Source: Lachnospiraceae bacterium (GTDB lineage: Bacteria > Bacillota > Clostridia > Lachnospirales > Lachnospiraceae). Taken from it: a DNA stretch of 64,000 nt. Within the stretch, counting starts at the first letter, position 1. Each line of letters begins with the position of its first letter. The stretch covers positions 223,264-287,263 of the forward strand of contig JAEEND010000018.1 of the NCBI GenBank assembly GCA_016283575.1, given 5' to 3'. The notes beneath the pieces were generated by a model. It worked only from the letters and a program-made list of their open reading frames with translations, ran no database searches and was not told where the DNA came from. Position numbers and translations under genes: made by a program. Positions 8,240 to 18,138 of the stretch are shown piece by piece.

Positions 8240-8284
8240 AAGACTTCAAATCATCAGTCTGCGCTGATTCTTTGAAGTCTTTAC
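8240..8284 (-). terminator. aspS terminator
   Basis: Stem AAAGACTTCAAA / TTTGAAGTCTTT with inner CAG/CTG pairing, about 30 bases after the aspS stop, with T-rich sequence following on the minus strand. Confidence 0.75.
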
Positions 8285-8308
8285 GTTCTTATATAGATAT
8301 CGAAAGAA

Positions 8309-10090
8309 TTACTTATCTTCCTTGGGCATTGCGATTGCAATGTGAACATCGTCAAGCTGCTTCTGGTCTACCGTGGAAGGTGCGTCCATCATAACGTCTG
8401 CCGCATTCTTGTTCATGGGGAAGCAGATAACTTCACGAATGGATTCTTCTCCTGTAAGTAACATGATCATACGGTCTACGCCGGGAGCTGCTCCTGCATG
8501 CGGGGGTGCTCCGTAACAGAACGCGTTGTACATGGCAGGGAATTTGGATTTAACTTCGTTTTCTCCGAGTCCGACTAAGTTGAAGGCCTTGATCATGATT
8601 TCAGGATCGTGGTTTCTTACGGCACCGGATGCTGATTCGTAACCGTTTATAACTAAGTCATACTGGAATGCGGTAATGCTTAAGGGATCAACTTCACCTT
8701 TTTCTGCTTTAAGAAGAATATCCATTCCGCCGTTTGGCATTGAGAAAGGATTGTGACAGAATTCAAGTTCACCGGATTCTTCTCCCATTTCGTACATGGG
8801 GAAATCAACGATCCAGCACATCTGGTACTGTTCTTTATCCATATGGTTGGGGCAAAGAACACCAATCTTTGAACGCATAACGCCGGCAGCCTTTAATGCT
8901 ACTGCTTCTTTTCCTGCTGCCACACCTACGAAGCAACCGGGCTTTAAGTCGAGAGCTGCAACAACCTTTTCTTTTACGGGCTGTACGAATTTGGCAATAC
9001 CGCCTACGATTTCACCCTGTTCGTCCATACGGAACCAATAGGTCTTTTCTGCAGTCTGAACTTCTACATCAGCGATGAGCTGGTCGATCTGCTTTCTTGT
9101 GGCATTGAAGTCAGTAACTACACATGCCTTAACGCTCTGTCCGTTGAAGGGCTCGAAACCGATATCGGAAAGGGCTTCGGTGGCATCCTGTATGCAAAAA
9201 TCAATTCTTAAATCAGGTTTATCGGTACCGTACTTTTCAATAGCTTCGCGGAAAGGAATGCGCTTGAAGGGTGCGGGACTGATTCTTTTGTAAATTCCGT
9301 ATTTTTCAAATACAGGAACAAGAACCTTTTCAAGTACACCGAGAACATCATCCTGGCTTGCAAAAGCCATTTCCATATCAAGCTGATAGAATTCACCGGG
9401 TGTACGGTCGCCTCTTGCATCTTCATCTCTGAAACAGGGCGCAACCTGGAAATATCTGTCAAATCCAGAGGTCATAAGGAGCTGTTTAAATTGCTGAGGT
9501 GCCTGAGGAAGCGCGTAAAACTTTCCGGGGAACTTTCTGCTGGGTACGATATAGTCTCTGGCGCCTTCAGGAGATGAAGCCGTAAGAATAGGTGTTGTGA
9601 TTTCAAGGAAGCCTTCGTTGGTCATAAGACTTCTTAATTCGGAAACTACTTTGCTTCGAAGTACGATCTTATTCTTTACTTCGGGATTTCTTAAATCAAG
9701 ATATCTGTATTTAAGTCTTGTATTTTCATCCGCTTCTCTTGAACGGTTGATTTCGAAGGGAAGCTCGTTATAAATACATTTACCTAATACTTCAACTCTG
9801 TCGGGTACTACTTCGATATCACCTGTAGCCATTTTGGAATTTTTGCTGGAACGTTCTCTTACCACGCCTTCAACAAGGAGTGTGGATTCACAGTTAACGC
9901 TTAAGAACTTCTCCATCATCTCTTCGGTTTCAGGCACGATCTGCGTAGTGCCGTAGAAGTCACGAAGTACTACAAATCCTAAATTTTTGCTGACTCTTCT
10001 GATATTTTCATACCAGCCTACAAGAGTTACTCTCTCGCCTGCATTTTCTATTCTAAGTTCATTACAATTATGTGTTCTTGATTGTGTCAT
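8309..10090 (-). CDS. aspS: Aspartyl-tRNA synthetase
   Basis: 593 residues from the ATG at 10090, which has GGGAGG just before it; 10 extra codons upstream lack a site. N-terminal OB-fold anticodon-binding domain (RVTLVGWYENIRRVSKNLGFVVLRDFYG), then the class II core with motif 2 around FQVAPCFRDEDARGDRTPGEFYQLDMEM, a GAD insertion domain typical of bacterial AspRS, and motif 3 PPHAGAAPGVDRMIMLL. It charges tRNA-Asp with aspartate in the cytoplasm. Single gene with its own terminator. Confidence 0.98.
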   Translation of the reverse strand: MTQSRTHNCNELRIENAGERVTLVGWYENIRRVSKNLGFVVLRDFYGTTQIVPETEEMMEKFLSVNCESTLLVEGVVRERSSKNSKMATGDIEVVPDRVEVLGKCIYNELPFEINRSREADENTRLKYRYLDLRNPEVKNKIVLRSKVVSELRSLMTNEGFLEITTPILTASSPEGARDYIVPSRKFPGKFYALPQAPQQFKQLLMTSGFDRYFQVAPCFRDEDARGDRTPGEFYQLDMEMAFASQDDVLGVLEKVLVPVFEKYGIYKRISPAPFKRIPFREAIEKYGTDKPDLRIDFCIQDATEALSDIGFEPFNGQSVKACVVTDFNATRKQIDQLIADVEVQTAEKTYWFRMDEQGEIVGGIAKFVQPVKEKVVAALDLKPGCFVGVAAGKEAVALKAAGVMRSKIGVLCPNHMDKEQYQMCWIVDFPMYEMGEESGELEFCHNPFSMPNGGMDILLKAEKGEVDPLSITAFQYDLVINGYESASGAVRNHDPEIMIKAFNLVGLGENEVKSKFPAMYNAFCYGAPPHAGAAPGVDRMIMLLTGEESIREVICFPMNKNAADVMMDAPSTVDQKQLDDVHIAIAMPKEDK

Positions 10091-10220
10091 AATTCCTCCC
10101 ACTATCAATTCATTTAACAAAACACTGTTTTCATACTACTTCTTATATGGGAAAAAATCAACAAAAAGCTTTATAAATACTTTATTTGATTTTTCTATAG
10201 AATGCTTTATAATTTAATAC

Positions 10221-10604
10221 ATGAAAAGAAACGAATCTCAGGAAGATTATTTGGAATCAATTTTAATATTGTCGGAAAAGCTTCCCCACGTGCGTTCCAT
10301 TGATGTCGTAAACGATTTGGGCTTTAAAAAATCAAGCGTCAGTGTTGCGATGAAGCTCCTGCGGGAAAAGGGTTTGATTGAGGCAAGTCCTGAAGGATAC
10401 TTAACCTTGACAAAAGAAGGTTTAAAAATCGCCGAATCCGTTTACGAGCGACACGTAATCCTTTCAAAGTGCTTAATAGCTCTTGGTGTTTCCGAGGATG
10501 TTGCTAGGGAGGACGCCTGCAGGATCGAACATGACTTAAGTGAAGAAAGCTTCCAGGCATTAAAAAACCACCTTGCCTTCGCCGAAAAACAGCATAAGAA
10601 ATAA
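10221..10604 (+). CDS. DtxR/MntR-family metal-dependent repressor
   Basis: 127 residues: winged helix-turn-helix (residues about 1-65, with SQEDYLESILILSE and KKSSVSVAMKLLREKGLI) followed by the dimerisation and metal-binding domain (ERHVILSKCLIALGVSEDVAREDACRIEHDLSEES). The Cys and the ExxCRxEHxxS pattern match the family's metal ligands. There is no C-terminal SH3 domain, so it is of the short MntR type. It probably senses Fe(II) or Mn(II) and represses uptake genes. The DtxR-type boxes in the feo promoter 2 kb away make feo the likely target. It is divergent from aspS. Confidence 0.9.
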   Translation: MKRNESQEDYLESILILSEKLPHVRSIDVVNDLGFKKSSVSVAMKLLREKGLIEASPEGYLTLTKEGLKIAESVYERHVILSKCLIALGVSEDVAREDACRIEHDLSEESFQALKNHLAFAEKQHKK

Positions 10605-10607
10605 ATC

Positions 10608-10635
10608 AGCTCCGAAAGTAACCGGAGCTTTTTTC
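10608..10635 (+). terminator. Terminator after the DtxR-family gene
   Basis: Stem AGCTCCG / CGGAGCT, 8-base loop, followed by TTTTTT. Confidence 0.85.
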
Positions 10636-10769
10636 TTGTTTTTAGGCCCTTTACAACCTTTTTTATTTTTTAGGTCTTCTCTGTTTCATGTACTCTCTTT
10701 CGCTTCAACTTGTCACAGTGCGGGTTCAGGGTGTAACCTACATTTTAGACTAAATTGCGCGAGGGTCTC

Positions 10770-12137
10770 ATGAATAGTAACACAAGTACAAAGAGCCGTT
10801 CCATGGACATGGTAAATGGCCCTTTAATTAAGAATATCTTTATTTTCGCCATGCCGTTGATGGTCACTTATTTACTGCAGATTGCATTTAATGCGGCAGA
10901 CCAGATGGTAGTGGGAAAATTCTGTGGTGAGAAGGCTTTAGCCGCCGTTGGCGTATGCCTTCCTCTGGTAAATCTCTTAGTTTCTTTATTTAACGGGCTT
11001 TCCACCGGTGCCAACATAATAATTGCAGTGCAGCTCGGTAAGAATGAAAAAGAAGGTATCCGTGACGCAGTACACACTTCTTTTTTTGTTGCTTTAACAG
11101 GAGGTGCGCTCCTTACACTACTGGGATTCTTCCTGTCAGGCCCTCTTCTTAGATTCATGGGAACCCCTGAAGATATCATAAGTAAAAGTATTTCCTATAT
11201 GATTATATATTTTCTCGGAAGCATTCCTTTAACGGTATATACCTTCGGAGCAGCAATACTCCGAGCCAAAGGCGACACCCTTCGCCCTGCCATATACTTG
11301 TCCATCGCCGGAGTTTTAAATGTACTTTTAAATATTCTTTTTGTAGTAGGCTTCAAAATGGATGTGGAAGGCGTTGCACTTGCAACCGTTATATCCGAAA
11401 CCATTTCCGCAGTGCTCATTACAATACTTCTTGTAAAAGAAAATGATGAGATGAAGCTTTATCTTAATAAAATAAAGCCTAACCCCCAGCATCTTGCATC
11501 AATACTTAAAATTGGGATTCCCGCAGGATGTCAGGGTATGCTTTGGGCTGTTTCAAATATTGCCATTCAGTCATCAATTAATATATTCGGTTCCGTTGCA
11601 GTTGCAGGAAACAGCGCGGCTCAGAATATTGAAAACTTCTGTTACGTAGGTATGCAGTCCTTTTCCCAGGGAATAACTACATTTACATCACAATGTGCCG
11701 GCGCAAAAGAACCTAAAAAGATACGAAAGCTTCTATTTGTATTTTCAGCCCTCACCAGCGTGATAACCTTTGCTGTAGGCTTTATGTTTTATAAGTTCGG
11801 TCCTTTCTTCCTTGGATTCTTTACTGACTCCCCGGAAGTAATTGAAGCCGGCATGGTAAGAATGTTTTATGTAGTATTCTTCTTATGGATTAATGCTTTA
11901 CTCGATATCCCCGCTCTTTCCATGAGAGGTATGGGATACAGTACCACCCCCGTAATCGCCATGCTTCTTGGCATCGTAGGCGTGAGACTTGTCTATATTG
12001 CAACGATATTTAAAGCTCACACCACTCTTAATACTTTATACCTTTGCTTCCCCATTTCATGGGTCATTTCAACCCTCGTTCTTTTCATCATGTGGGAACT
12101 TAAATTTAAAGATTTTAACAAAAAGATTACTGTGTAA
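10770..12137 (+). CDS. MATE family efflux transporter
   Basis: About 455 residues from the ATG at 10770 (GAGGG before it); a TTG 15 bases upstream is less likely. Twelve membrane helices in two homologous halves. The first helix has IKNIFIFAMPLMVTYLLQIAFNAADQMVVGKFCG, the MatE signature region. Members export drugs or metabolites in exchange for Na+ or H+. The substrate cannot be told. It stands alone between terminators. Confidence 0.93.
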   Translation: MNSNTSTKSRSMDMVNGPLIKNIFIFAMPLMVTYLLQIAFNAADQMVVGKFCGEKALAAVGVCLPLVNLLVSLFNGLSTGANIIIAVQLGKNEKEGIRDAVHTSFFVALTGGALLTLLGFFLSGPLLRFMGTPEDIISKSISYMIIYFLGSIPLTVYTFGAAILRAKGDTLRPAIYLSIAGVLNVLLNILFVVGFKMDVEGVALATVISETISAVLITILLVKENDEMKLYLNKIKPNPQHLASILKIGIPAGCQGMLWAVSNIAIQSSINIFGSVAVAGNSAAQNIENFCYVGMQSFSQGITTFTSQCAGAKEPKKIRKLLFVFSALTSVITFAVGFMFYKFGPFFLGFFTDSPEVIEAGMVRMFYVVFFLWINALLDIPALSMRGMGYSTTPVIAMLLGIVGVRLVYIATIFKAHTTLNTLYLCFPISWVISTLVLFIMWELKFKDFNKKITV

Positions 12138-12178
12138 GTACATTTGTCAGCAAAAGATTTCCTTACCATATAGTGAAG

Positions 12179-12210
12179 AAGGCAGAAGACTTAATCTCCT
12201 GCCTTTTTTT
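12179..12210. terminator. Bidirectional terminator between MATE gene and the convergent unknown gene
   Basis: AAGGCAG...CTGCCTT stem with TTTTTTT on the plus side and TTCTTC on the minus side. The stem and loop closely resemble the hairpin at 13155-13177. Confidence 0.8.
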
Positions 12211-12223
12211 GTTGAATATCAAA

Positions 12224-13042
12224 CTAATCCTGTTGACTTAGCATTGTTAGTGCCATTACATACTCATAAAAGCGCTTTGAATCCTCCTGAGAGAAACAAA
12301 TACATATTAGTTGACCCGTTTCTTTACAAGTCATATATAATGCGTCAAAAGTGCCAACAGCTTGTCCATTTATTTCGATTGGAAGAGCCATGGGTTCTAT
12401 ATTGGTATCCGTCAAGTCGACTATTTTAACACAGTTCTTAATACACTCAAACAACAATTCTGCTGTATCATGAGTTTTAATGTCTATGCTTTCAAGATAT
12501 CCGTTATTAGTTTCTATTATGTCTTCATTTCCATAAACAATCTCATTTTTCAATTGTAGAATTGCACTTTTGGTAAAGAATTCTCGAGTTTCAGGATACA
12601 GCGAGCCACTTCCTGTCAGATAAAGAAGGAACGCAAGGCTGTCTTTTTCGCTTAAAGTAAGCTCGTATATTTTCCCGAATTCGGAATAATAGATTTTCTT
12701 GTTGTTTCCAAATAACGCATCCCCTACATACACATAGGGATACTCTAGCCTAGGAATATCATTAACACGTTTCGCATCTGTAGCATTCTCACAATATGCA
12801 ATGACCCTGTCAATGAAATAATCGCTGTCGGCGTATATACGTATTACTCTGCCTGACTCCTGATCAATTTCAGATGGGATTGTTACATCATCTCCTATGA
12901 CTGTTTTTTGCGCTTCTAAATATGTGACTACTGCAGATATGCAATCTTCTTTGCTGTAATTGTTCTTTTTGTAATAACATACGGCTATTAAGATTACTGC
13001 TATTAAGGTAATGGTAGTTATGACCAACAATCTTCTTTTCAT
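12224..13042 (-). CDS. Membrane-anchored extracellular protein of unknown function
   Basis: 272 residues from the ATG at 13042 (AGGAGA before it; the frame runs further up without a site). MKRRLLVITTITLIAVILIA gives one N-terminal membrane anchor; the rest is predicted outside. The body is acidic and mixed alpha/beta with four cysteines, two of them in QLICICFS. I recognise no family. It is flanked on both sides by nearly identical hairpins (12179-12210 and 13155-13177). Confidence 0.7.
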   Translation of the reverse strand: MKRRLLVITTITLIAVILIAVCYYKKNNYSKEDCISAVVTYLEAQKTVIGDDVTIPSEIDQESGRVIRIYADSDYFIDRVIAYCENATDAKRVNDIPRLEYPYVYVGDALFGNNKKIYYSEFGKIYELTLSEKDSLAFLLYLTGSGSLYPETREFFTKSAILQLKNEIVYGNEDIIETNNGYLESIDIKTHDTAELLFECIKNCVKIVDLTDTNIEPMALPIEINGQAVGTFDALYMTCKETGQLICICFSQEDSKRFYEYVMALTMLSQQD

Positions 13043-13154
13043 AAGAATTTCTCCTACTGCAATTAAAGGTAAGCATATCACGTTATTTACGTCACAACAA
13101 TACATTCTGATTTATCATTACCAAAGTACGGAAAAGTATGAAAGTCTACAGTCT

Positions 13155-13177
13155 GGCGGGAGACTTAATCTCCCGCC
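13155..13177. terminator. Hairpin between the GH81 gene and the unknown gene
   Basis: Perfect stem GGCGGGAGA / TCTCCCGCC with a 5-base loop. It has no strong U-tract on the minus strand, so termination may be partial. It shares GGAGATTAAGTCT with the hairpin at 12179. Confidence 0.55.
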
Positions 13178-13214
13178 TTTAATTATGCCCTAGCTTACGT
13201 TTAAGGTCTGTTTC

Positions 13215-16200
13215 TTATTTACCCCAGATTTCTGCTTCCCAAAGGGAATAGCCATAGGGAAGGGCTCGTTTTACGCCCTGCACTTTAACATAGCGCGCAT
13301 TTACGGCTGTGAAAGTGATTGTATCAATTCCGCCGTCCATACCAGTAAGATTCTTTACTGGTGTAAATACATTTCCATCTGTGGAAACAAGAATATTATA
13401 GTCTTCGCCATAAGCTGTTTCCCAGTTAAGTACAACCTTATCAACGGAATAGGTTTTTCCAAGGTCAAAGGTAATCCATGCTGTATCCGAATAATCTGAA
13501 GACCATCTGGTACCTTCGTTTCCGTCAATGGCGTTGGTTGCAGGCGTTCCCACGTTTTCTTCTCCTGAAGCCGTTACGGCTGCGATTGTAAGCTTCGCTG
13601 ATTCTCCTGCGTCGCCGCCGGTGTCAGGTTCACCTGATCCGGAATCGCCCTGAGAACCGGTTCCTACGGTATATACTTCCATCTCCCAAAGAGAATAACC
13701 ATAAGGAAGAGCACGCTCCACGCCCTTAAGTTTAATGTATCTTGCAGTTGTGGCATTAAAGCTAATCTCATCAACTCCGCCGTCTGAATTGTTTTCTGTC
13801 TTAACAGTGGTGAAGTTGGCTCCATCTGTGGACGTCTGAATTAAATACTTCTTTCCGTATGCTGCTTCCCATTTGAGAACTACTTTGTTTACGGAATATT
13901 CAGCACCTAAATCAACAGTAAGCCATGCGTTATCGACAAATTCAGATGACCATCTGGTGCCTTCATTGCCGTCCACTGCATTGGAAGCAGGTGTTCCGAC
14001 GCTTTCATCTCCTGATGATATGGCATTTTTATCCTTTGCGATATTTACGCTTCCGGAACCGGGATTAGGTTCGGGTTCCGGTTCGGGTTCAGGAATAACG
14101 CCACCCGTTCCACCGGCTTCATATATTTCAAACTCCCAAAGCGAATAGCCGTATACAAGAGCTCTCTTTACGCCCTGCATCTTAACATATCTGCAATTTA
14201 CGGCATTGAAGCTTATTTCTTCTCTTCCGCCGTTACCGTTACGCGTTTCATAAACTGTCTGCCAGTTGAGAGCGTCATTTGAAACCTGAATTTTATATTC
14301 ACTTGCATATGCAGCTTCCCAGTCAAGAGCCACTTTACTTATGTTCTTATTGCTTCCAAGATCAACGTAAATCCACTCATTATCATTAAATTCAGATGAC
14401 CAGCGTGTACCTGAATTACCGTCCACCGCATTGCTTCCGTCAACTCCTGCGTTTTCAGAAGAAGAAGTTACTACGTTCTTTCCCTGAGCTACGTTTTCGT
14501 AGACGGGAGGAATAACGGGATCCGGATTAGTGTTACCTTCCGGAGTGATTTCATAGTTTCCGCTTGTAAATACTTCGAAGCTTACCAGCATCTTAGGGCC
14601 GATATTAGCTTTGCCCGCGTAATTTCCGTTTGACTTAAAGTTCACGACTTTAGTGGAATTGGTAGGATTCCATACTACAGCGGTGTACTTTCCGTTCTTT
14701 TTATAAACTGTTGCGGCAATATCGCCCGTTGCTACGATATCTGTAGTCTTAACGCCAAGTTCCGTCATGGCATTAATAAACCAATAGGTATTGGCTGTAT
14801 CTGTTTTCTGAACTTCACTTGCATGTGCATTAAAAAGATTCAGAGCACGGCCGGGATTGGTCTGAGAAAGGAAAGGCCATGTAATATGCTGCCAGCCCGT
14901 ATCCTGATGCGCATACTCACGTATAAGCTTATCAATTTCTGCCTGACTCTTACCTTCTTTTCTTGCTACTTCCGCAGCTTTAGCTATGGCAATATCCGTA
15001 TCAGCTTCAAGTCCTGCATAGATCTCAGCGCATCTGCTCTGATTCATGCCGTAATATGTAAGGTACTCGGAAATAGGAAGCCACTGGATTCCATATACGT
15101 AAAGAGGCTGTCCTCCAAAGAAGGTTCCGTAGAAGTTGGTGGATCCGTATACCTGTCCCACAACTTCATAAGGCCAGTCGCCGATCCAGTTATCTTTATC
15201 ATAATCGAACCAGTACTGTTCAACTGCATCCATTTCAGTTGTAAATCCGAAAGCACCCGCATCTCTGTAGGTATCATTTTCGGAAAGAACGCCCCAAAGG
15301 TACATGCTTGCCCAGCTGAAAAGAGATTCCGATGCTGATTCCTGGTTGTTACCTGAATCATTGTCGGCATATCCTCCTGCCCAGGAGTGACCTTCATAGA
15401 GATCGTAAGCTCTGAAGCGGCAGTATTCACTGTCGGTATCGGAAGGATTAGCATAATCTCTTATTAAGAGTTCGATCATGTCCTTATAGTCGTTGTAGAA
15501 TCCGTTATCGTAGGTTGCAAGCACCGTTGCCGCAAACATAAAGTAACCGTATGTAAAGTGATGGTCGCAGATTGCCGTATTGGCACCGAACTCACTGTTT
15601 TTATAGAAAAGCGTTCCCCAATTTTCGTTGTAGATAAAATAACTTACATCGCCGGGTCCGTCGTAGGTAAACCAGTTAACGAGAATAGTCTTTATTCTCT
15701 GTAAGAATACATCTCTAAGCTCGGTTTCGCCGATCTGGTCCGCCATGATAACGCCCATTCCGAGAGGATGAAGGTTCTTTCCTTCCCAGTATGCATCTCC
15801 GGCAGGATTAAGGTTCTTTGTAGCATCTTCTAGTTCGCCTAAGTATGTAAGTAACGCCGTCCTGTCAAACTCAGCATTCTTGGGAAGTGCGAATGCAGGA
15901 AGAAGTCCCGCAAAAGTATTGGATGTCTCAAACTGATTCTTTGTAACGGCCTTCATGTCACCTCTTACTGAAGTGTAAGTTGCAAAAGAACCGTTATCAT
16001 CCGATGAATGCTTCCACTGGTGAGGAAGGAGGCACTGGATGGTATCACCTGAAAATCCTCCTCTCTTAACACTTGTCGTAACCTTGTAATAAGTCTTAAC
16101 TTCCGCCGTGTTTTCATCGTAATTATAAGTTACGCTTGTGTCAGTAGGGAAAGCATAACCATGTGAAAAGAAAGTATCTATCTGATTCTTACTTGTCATG

Positions 16201-17936
16201 GTACCGATGGACATATATCCATTATTACCGGGGAAGGTAATCTTAATATAATTACCTATTTTCTTAAAGACTGTTCCTTCGGGAACCGTGAGACAGTAAT
16301 TGGTTTCACTTGTCTTTGTTTTATCTTTATTATCATCATCCACTACCTTGATTCCGATATGATCTGCGGTAATGGTGTCCTGATCACTCACAAGGATAGT
16401 ATTGCCTGCTCCGTTATAGATTTCAGCAAGAGCGGGAGCTGATACGTAAATGGTTCTTGTGTCACCGTACTCAGTAAAGATATAAGGTGAACCCTTTACG
16501 AATGTAGCCTTCATAGCCCGGTGACTATCGTCATATAATCCTAACGTCACCGAATAATCACTGTAATCAAGAACTTTATCATAGCTTGATGCTGAATCCA
16601 GATTTTCAGGCATTACGAATAGATCCACTGCACTCTCTGTCGCTATGGAAATATTCACGTCGGTAGGTCCCATGGTGGGAAGCCAGCCTTCCGTAACAGT
16701 TATTACGGAAAGGCCCTGACCTGAGAATCTTGTCTTAAAGGGCAAGGTACTCATGGGATTTCCGAATCTGTTTATAAGTGAAGACTGCCACCAGTCATTA
16801 CTGTCAATGGGAGCATCTAAACTTTCATCAATGTAGACAGGGAGCTTAGCCTGCTCTAAATACATGTCGTTACTGATGACGGTACCCTTTGTGTAATGCT
16901 TTATATAAGACTCCGGAAGCTCCGGAATTGTATATGTAGGTCTTTCATCCCCATTCTTATATTCATATACTTTGAATTCTTTTATAGAAAATCCGCTTCC
17001 GTTTTCTACTCTTGTATAACCATACATTCTTACATATCTTGCGGTAGCATACATGGGAATGTTGGCTGTTTCAAAAGCATATCCGCGGGTCTGTCTGTAG
17101 ACGGTATTAAAGTTCACTCCATCCGTTGAAACCTGGATATCGTAAATCTTTCCCGCATCTGAATCCCAGTCAAGGATTACGCGACCGATGGTATAGTTTC
17201 TTCCAAGATCCACGGTGATCCACTGGTTATCATCCTGTCCGGATGTCCAGTGGGTATTGTCGGCACCATCCACTGCATTTTTTGCAAGTACCGATGTCTG
17301 ATCGATGACGCCGTTTGGATCATACATCCACCAGATGTCTCTAAGTGAAGATGCCGTAGCAGGCTTATTAAGAGCAAGATTCGTACCGTAATCGGCAGGT
17401 CTCTTGGTAAGACCGTTACGACCCATAATTTCAAATTCATATAAAGAATATCCATATGCAGGCAGCTGTTTTTCCAGCATGTTGATGCGCACGTACCTTG
17501 CATTTGCATTTATGTTAAGATTTTCGTTGCCGCCGTTACTTGCGGCGGTACTGTAAACTTGCGTCCAGTTATTTTCGTCATTTGAAACCTGGATGTTATA
17601 GGATTTTGCAAAAGCACCTTCCCAGTAAAGATTAACCCCCGTAATCTCAGTTTCTTTACCGAGGTCCACATACATCCATTCAGAGGTATGGTCCCAGGTA
17701 CTCTCCCATCTTGTCCCCAAAGAACCATCCACTGCATAAGATGGGTCGCTGTTTCCACCGGTAGAACTTGCATAAACCATTCTTCCTACGGAAACCGCAT
17801 AAGGGTCATTTTCGGCAGCATATGCTTTTATAGCCCCAACACCCGTTGACGGCATCATAACAACTGCCATTGCCATTGTGAGAACACCTGAAAGAAACCG
17901 TGCTGCAAGAGTTCTCATTTTGCTTTTTCGTAACAT
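13215..17936 (-). CDS. Secreted GH81-type endo-beta-1,3-glucanase with five discoidin (CBM32/F5-8C) domains
   Basis: 1573 residues from the ATG at 17936, preceded by GAAGGAGGA. The signal peptide ends near GVGAIKAYA. Two F5/8 type C domains occupy roughly residues 45-180 and 185-330 (each with NAVDG/YAVDG...TRWES, WxYVDLG, YSLYEFEI). The GH81-like catalytic region spans about 340-1090: DSNDWWQSSLINRFG, DHHFTYGYFMFAATVLA, LYEGHSWAGGY, NQESASES (probable catalytic glutamates) and YGIQWLPIS. Three more discoidin domains follow, joined by a Pro/Glu and a Gly/Ser/Asp linker. It would cut beta-1,3-glucan (fungal wall, callose or algal glucan) outside the cell. I see no sortase or S-layer anchor, so it is probably released. 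Confidence 0.88.
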   Translation of the reverse strand: MLRKSKMRTLAARFLSGVLTMAMAVVMMPSTGVGAIKAYAAENDPYAVSVGRMVYASSTGGNSDPSYAVDGSLGTRWESTWDHTSEWMYVDLGKETEITGVNLYWEGAFAKSYNIQVSNDENNWTQVYSTAASNGGNENLNINANARYVRINMLEKQLPAYGYSLYEFEIMGRNGLTKRPADYGTNLALNKPATASSLRDIWWMYDPNGVIDQTSVLAKNAVDGADNTHWTSGQDDNQWITVDLGRNYTIGRVILDWDSDAGKIYDIQVSTDGVNFNTVYRQTRGYAFETANIPMYATARYVRMYGYTRVENGSGFSIKEFKVYEYKNGDERPTYTIPELPESYIKHYTKGTVISNDMYLEQAKLPVYIDESLDAPIDSNDWWQSSLINRFGNPMSTLPFKTRFSGQGLSVITVTEGWLPTMGPTDVNISIATESAVDLFVMPENLDSASSYDKVLDYSDYSVTLGLYDDSHRAMKATFVKGSPYIFTEYGDTRTIYVSAPALAEIYNGAGNTILVSDQDTITADHIGIKVVDDDNKDKTKTSETNYCLTVPEGTVFKKIGNYIKITFPGNNGYMSIGTMTSKNQIDTFFSHGYAFPTDTSVTYNYDENTAEVKTYYKVTTSVKRGGFSGDTIQCLLPHQWKHSSDDNGSFATYTSVRGDMKAVTKNQFETSNTFAGLLPAFALPKNAEFDRTALLTYLGELEDATKNLNPAGDAYWEGKNLHPLGMGVIMADQIGETELRDVFLQRIKTILVNWFTYDGPGDVSYFIYNENWGTLFYKNSEFGANTAICDHHFTYGYFMFAATVLATYDNGFYNDYKDMIELLIRDYANPSDTDSEYCRFRAYDLYEGHSWAGGYADNDSGNNQESASESLFSWASMYLWGVLSENDTYRDAGAFGFTTEMDAVEQYWFDYDKDNWIGDWPYEVVGQVYGSTNFYGTFFGGQPLYVYGIQWLPISEYLTYYGMNQSRCAEIYAGLEADTDIAIAKAAEVARKEGKSQAEIDKLIREYAHQDTGWQHITWPFLSQTNPGRALNLFNAHASEVQKTDTANTYWFINAMTELGVKTTDIVATGDIAATVYKKNGKYTAVVWNPTNSTKVVNFKSNGNYAGKANIGPKMLVSFEVFTSGNYEITPEGNTNPDPVIPPVYENVAQGKNVVTSSSENAGVDGSNAVDGNSGTRWSSEFNDNEWIYVDLGSNKNISKVALDWEAAYASEYKIQVSNDALNWQTVYETRNGNGGREEISFNAVNCRYVKMQGVKRALVYGYSLWEFEIYEAGGTGGVIPEPEPEPEPNPGSGSVNIAKDKNAISSGDESVGTPASNAVDGNEGTRWSSEFVDNAWLTVDLGAEYSVNKVVLKWEAAYGKKYLIQTSTDGANFTTVKTENNSDGGVDEISFNATTARYIKLKGVERALPYGYSLWEMEVYTVGTGSQGDSGSGEPDTGGDAGESAKLTIAAVTASGEENVGTPATNAIDGNEGTRWSSDYSDTAWITFDLGKTYSVDKVVLNWETAYGEDYNILVSTDGNVFTPVKNLTGMDGGIDTITFTAVNARYVKVQGVKRALPYGYSLWEAEIWGK

Positions 17937-18102
17937 TTTGTCCTCCTTCTCTTTAATAAACGCTCCCCTTTGCCATATCAAACTACACGAATTTCATATG
18001 GCAACTTAAGTTTAACCTTAGCCTTAAGCACTAACAAGGCGACGATTTTTCAATAAAGAGGACAATTTTCCAAAAATCACATTGGAAAATTCCCGGAACA
18101 AA

Positions 18103-18130
18103 AAAAAGGACGTATAAACGTCCTTTTTAA
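18103..18130 (-). terminator. Terminator of the two-component operon
   Basis: AAAAAGGACGT / ACGTCCTTTTT with a 4-base loop, 9 bases after the histidine kinase stop. Confidence 0.85.
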
Positions 18131-18138
18131 TTCTTATT

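Noticed and set aside
14823..15338. 171-residue plus-strand reading frame
   Set aside because: Antisense inside the GH81 gene; no ribosome site or motif.
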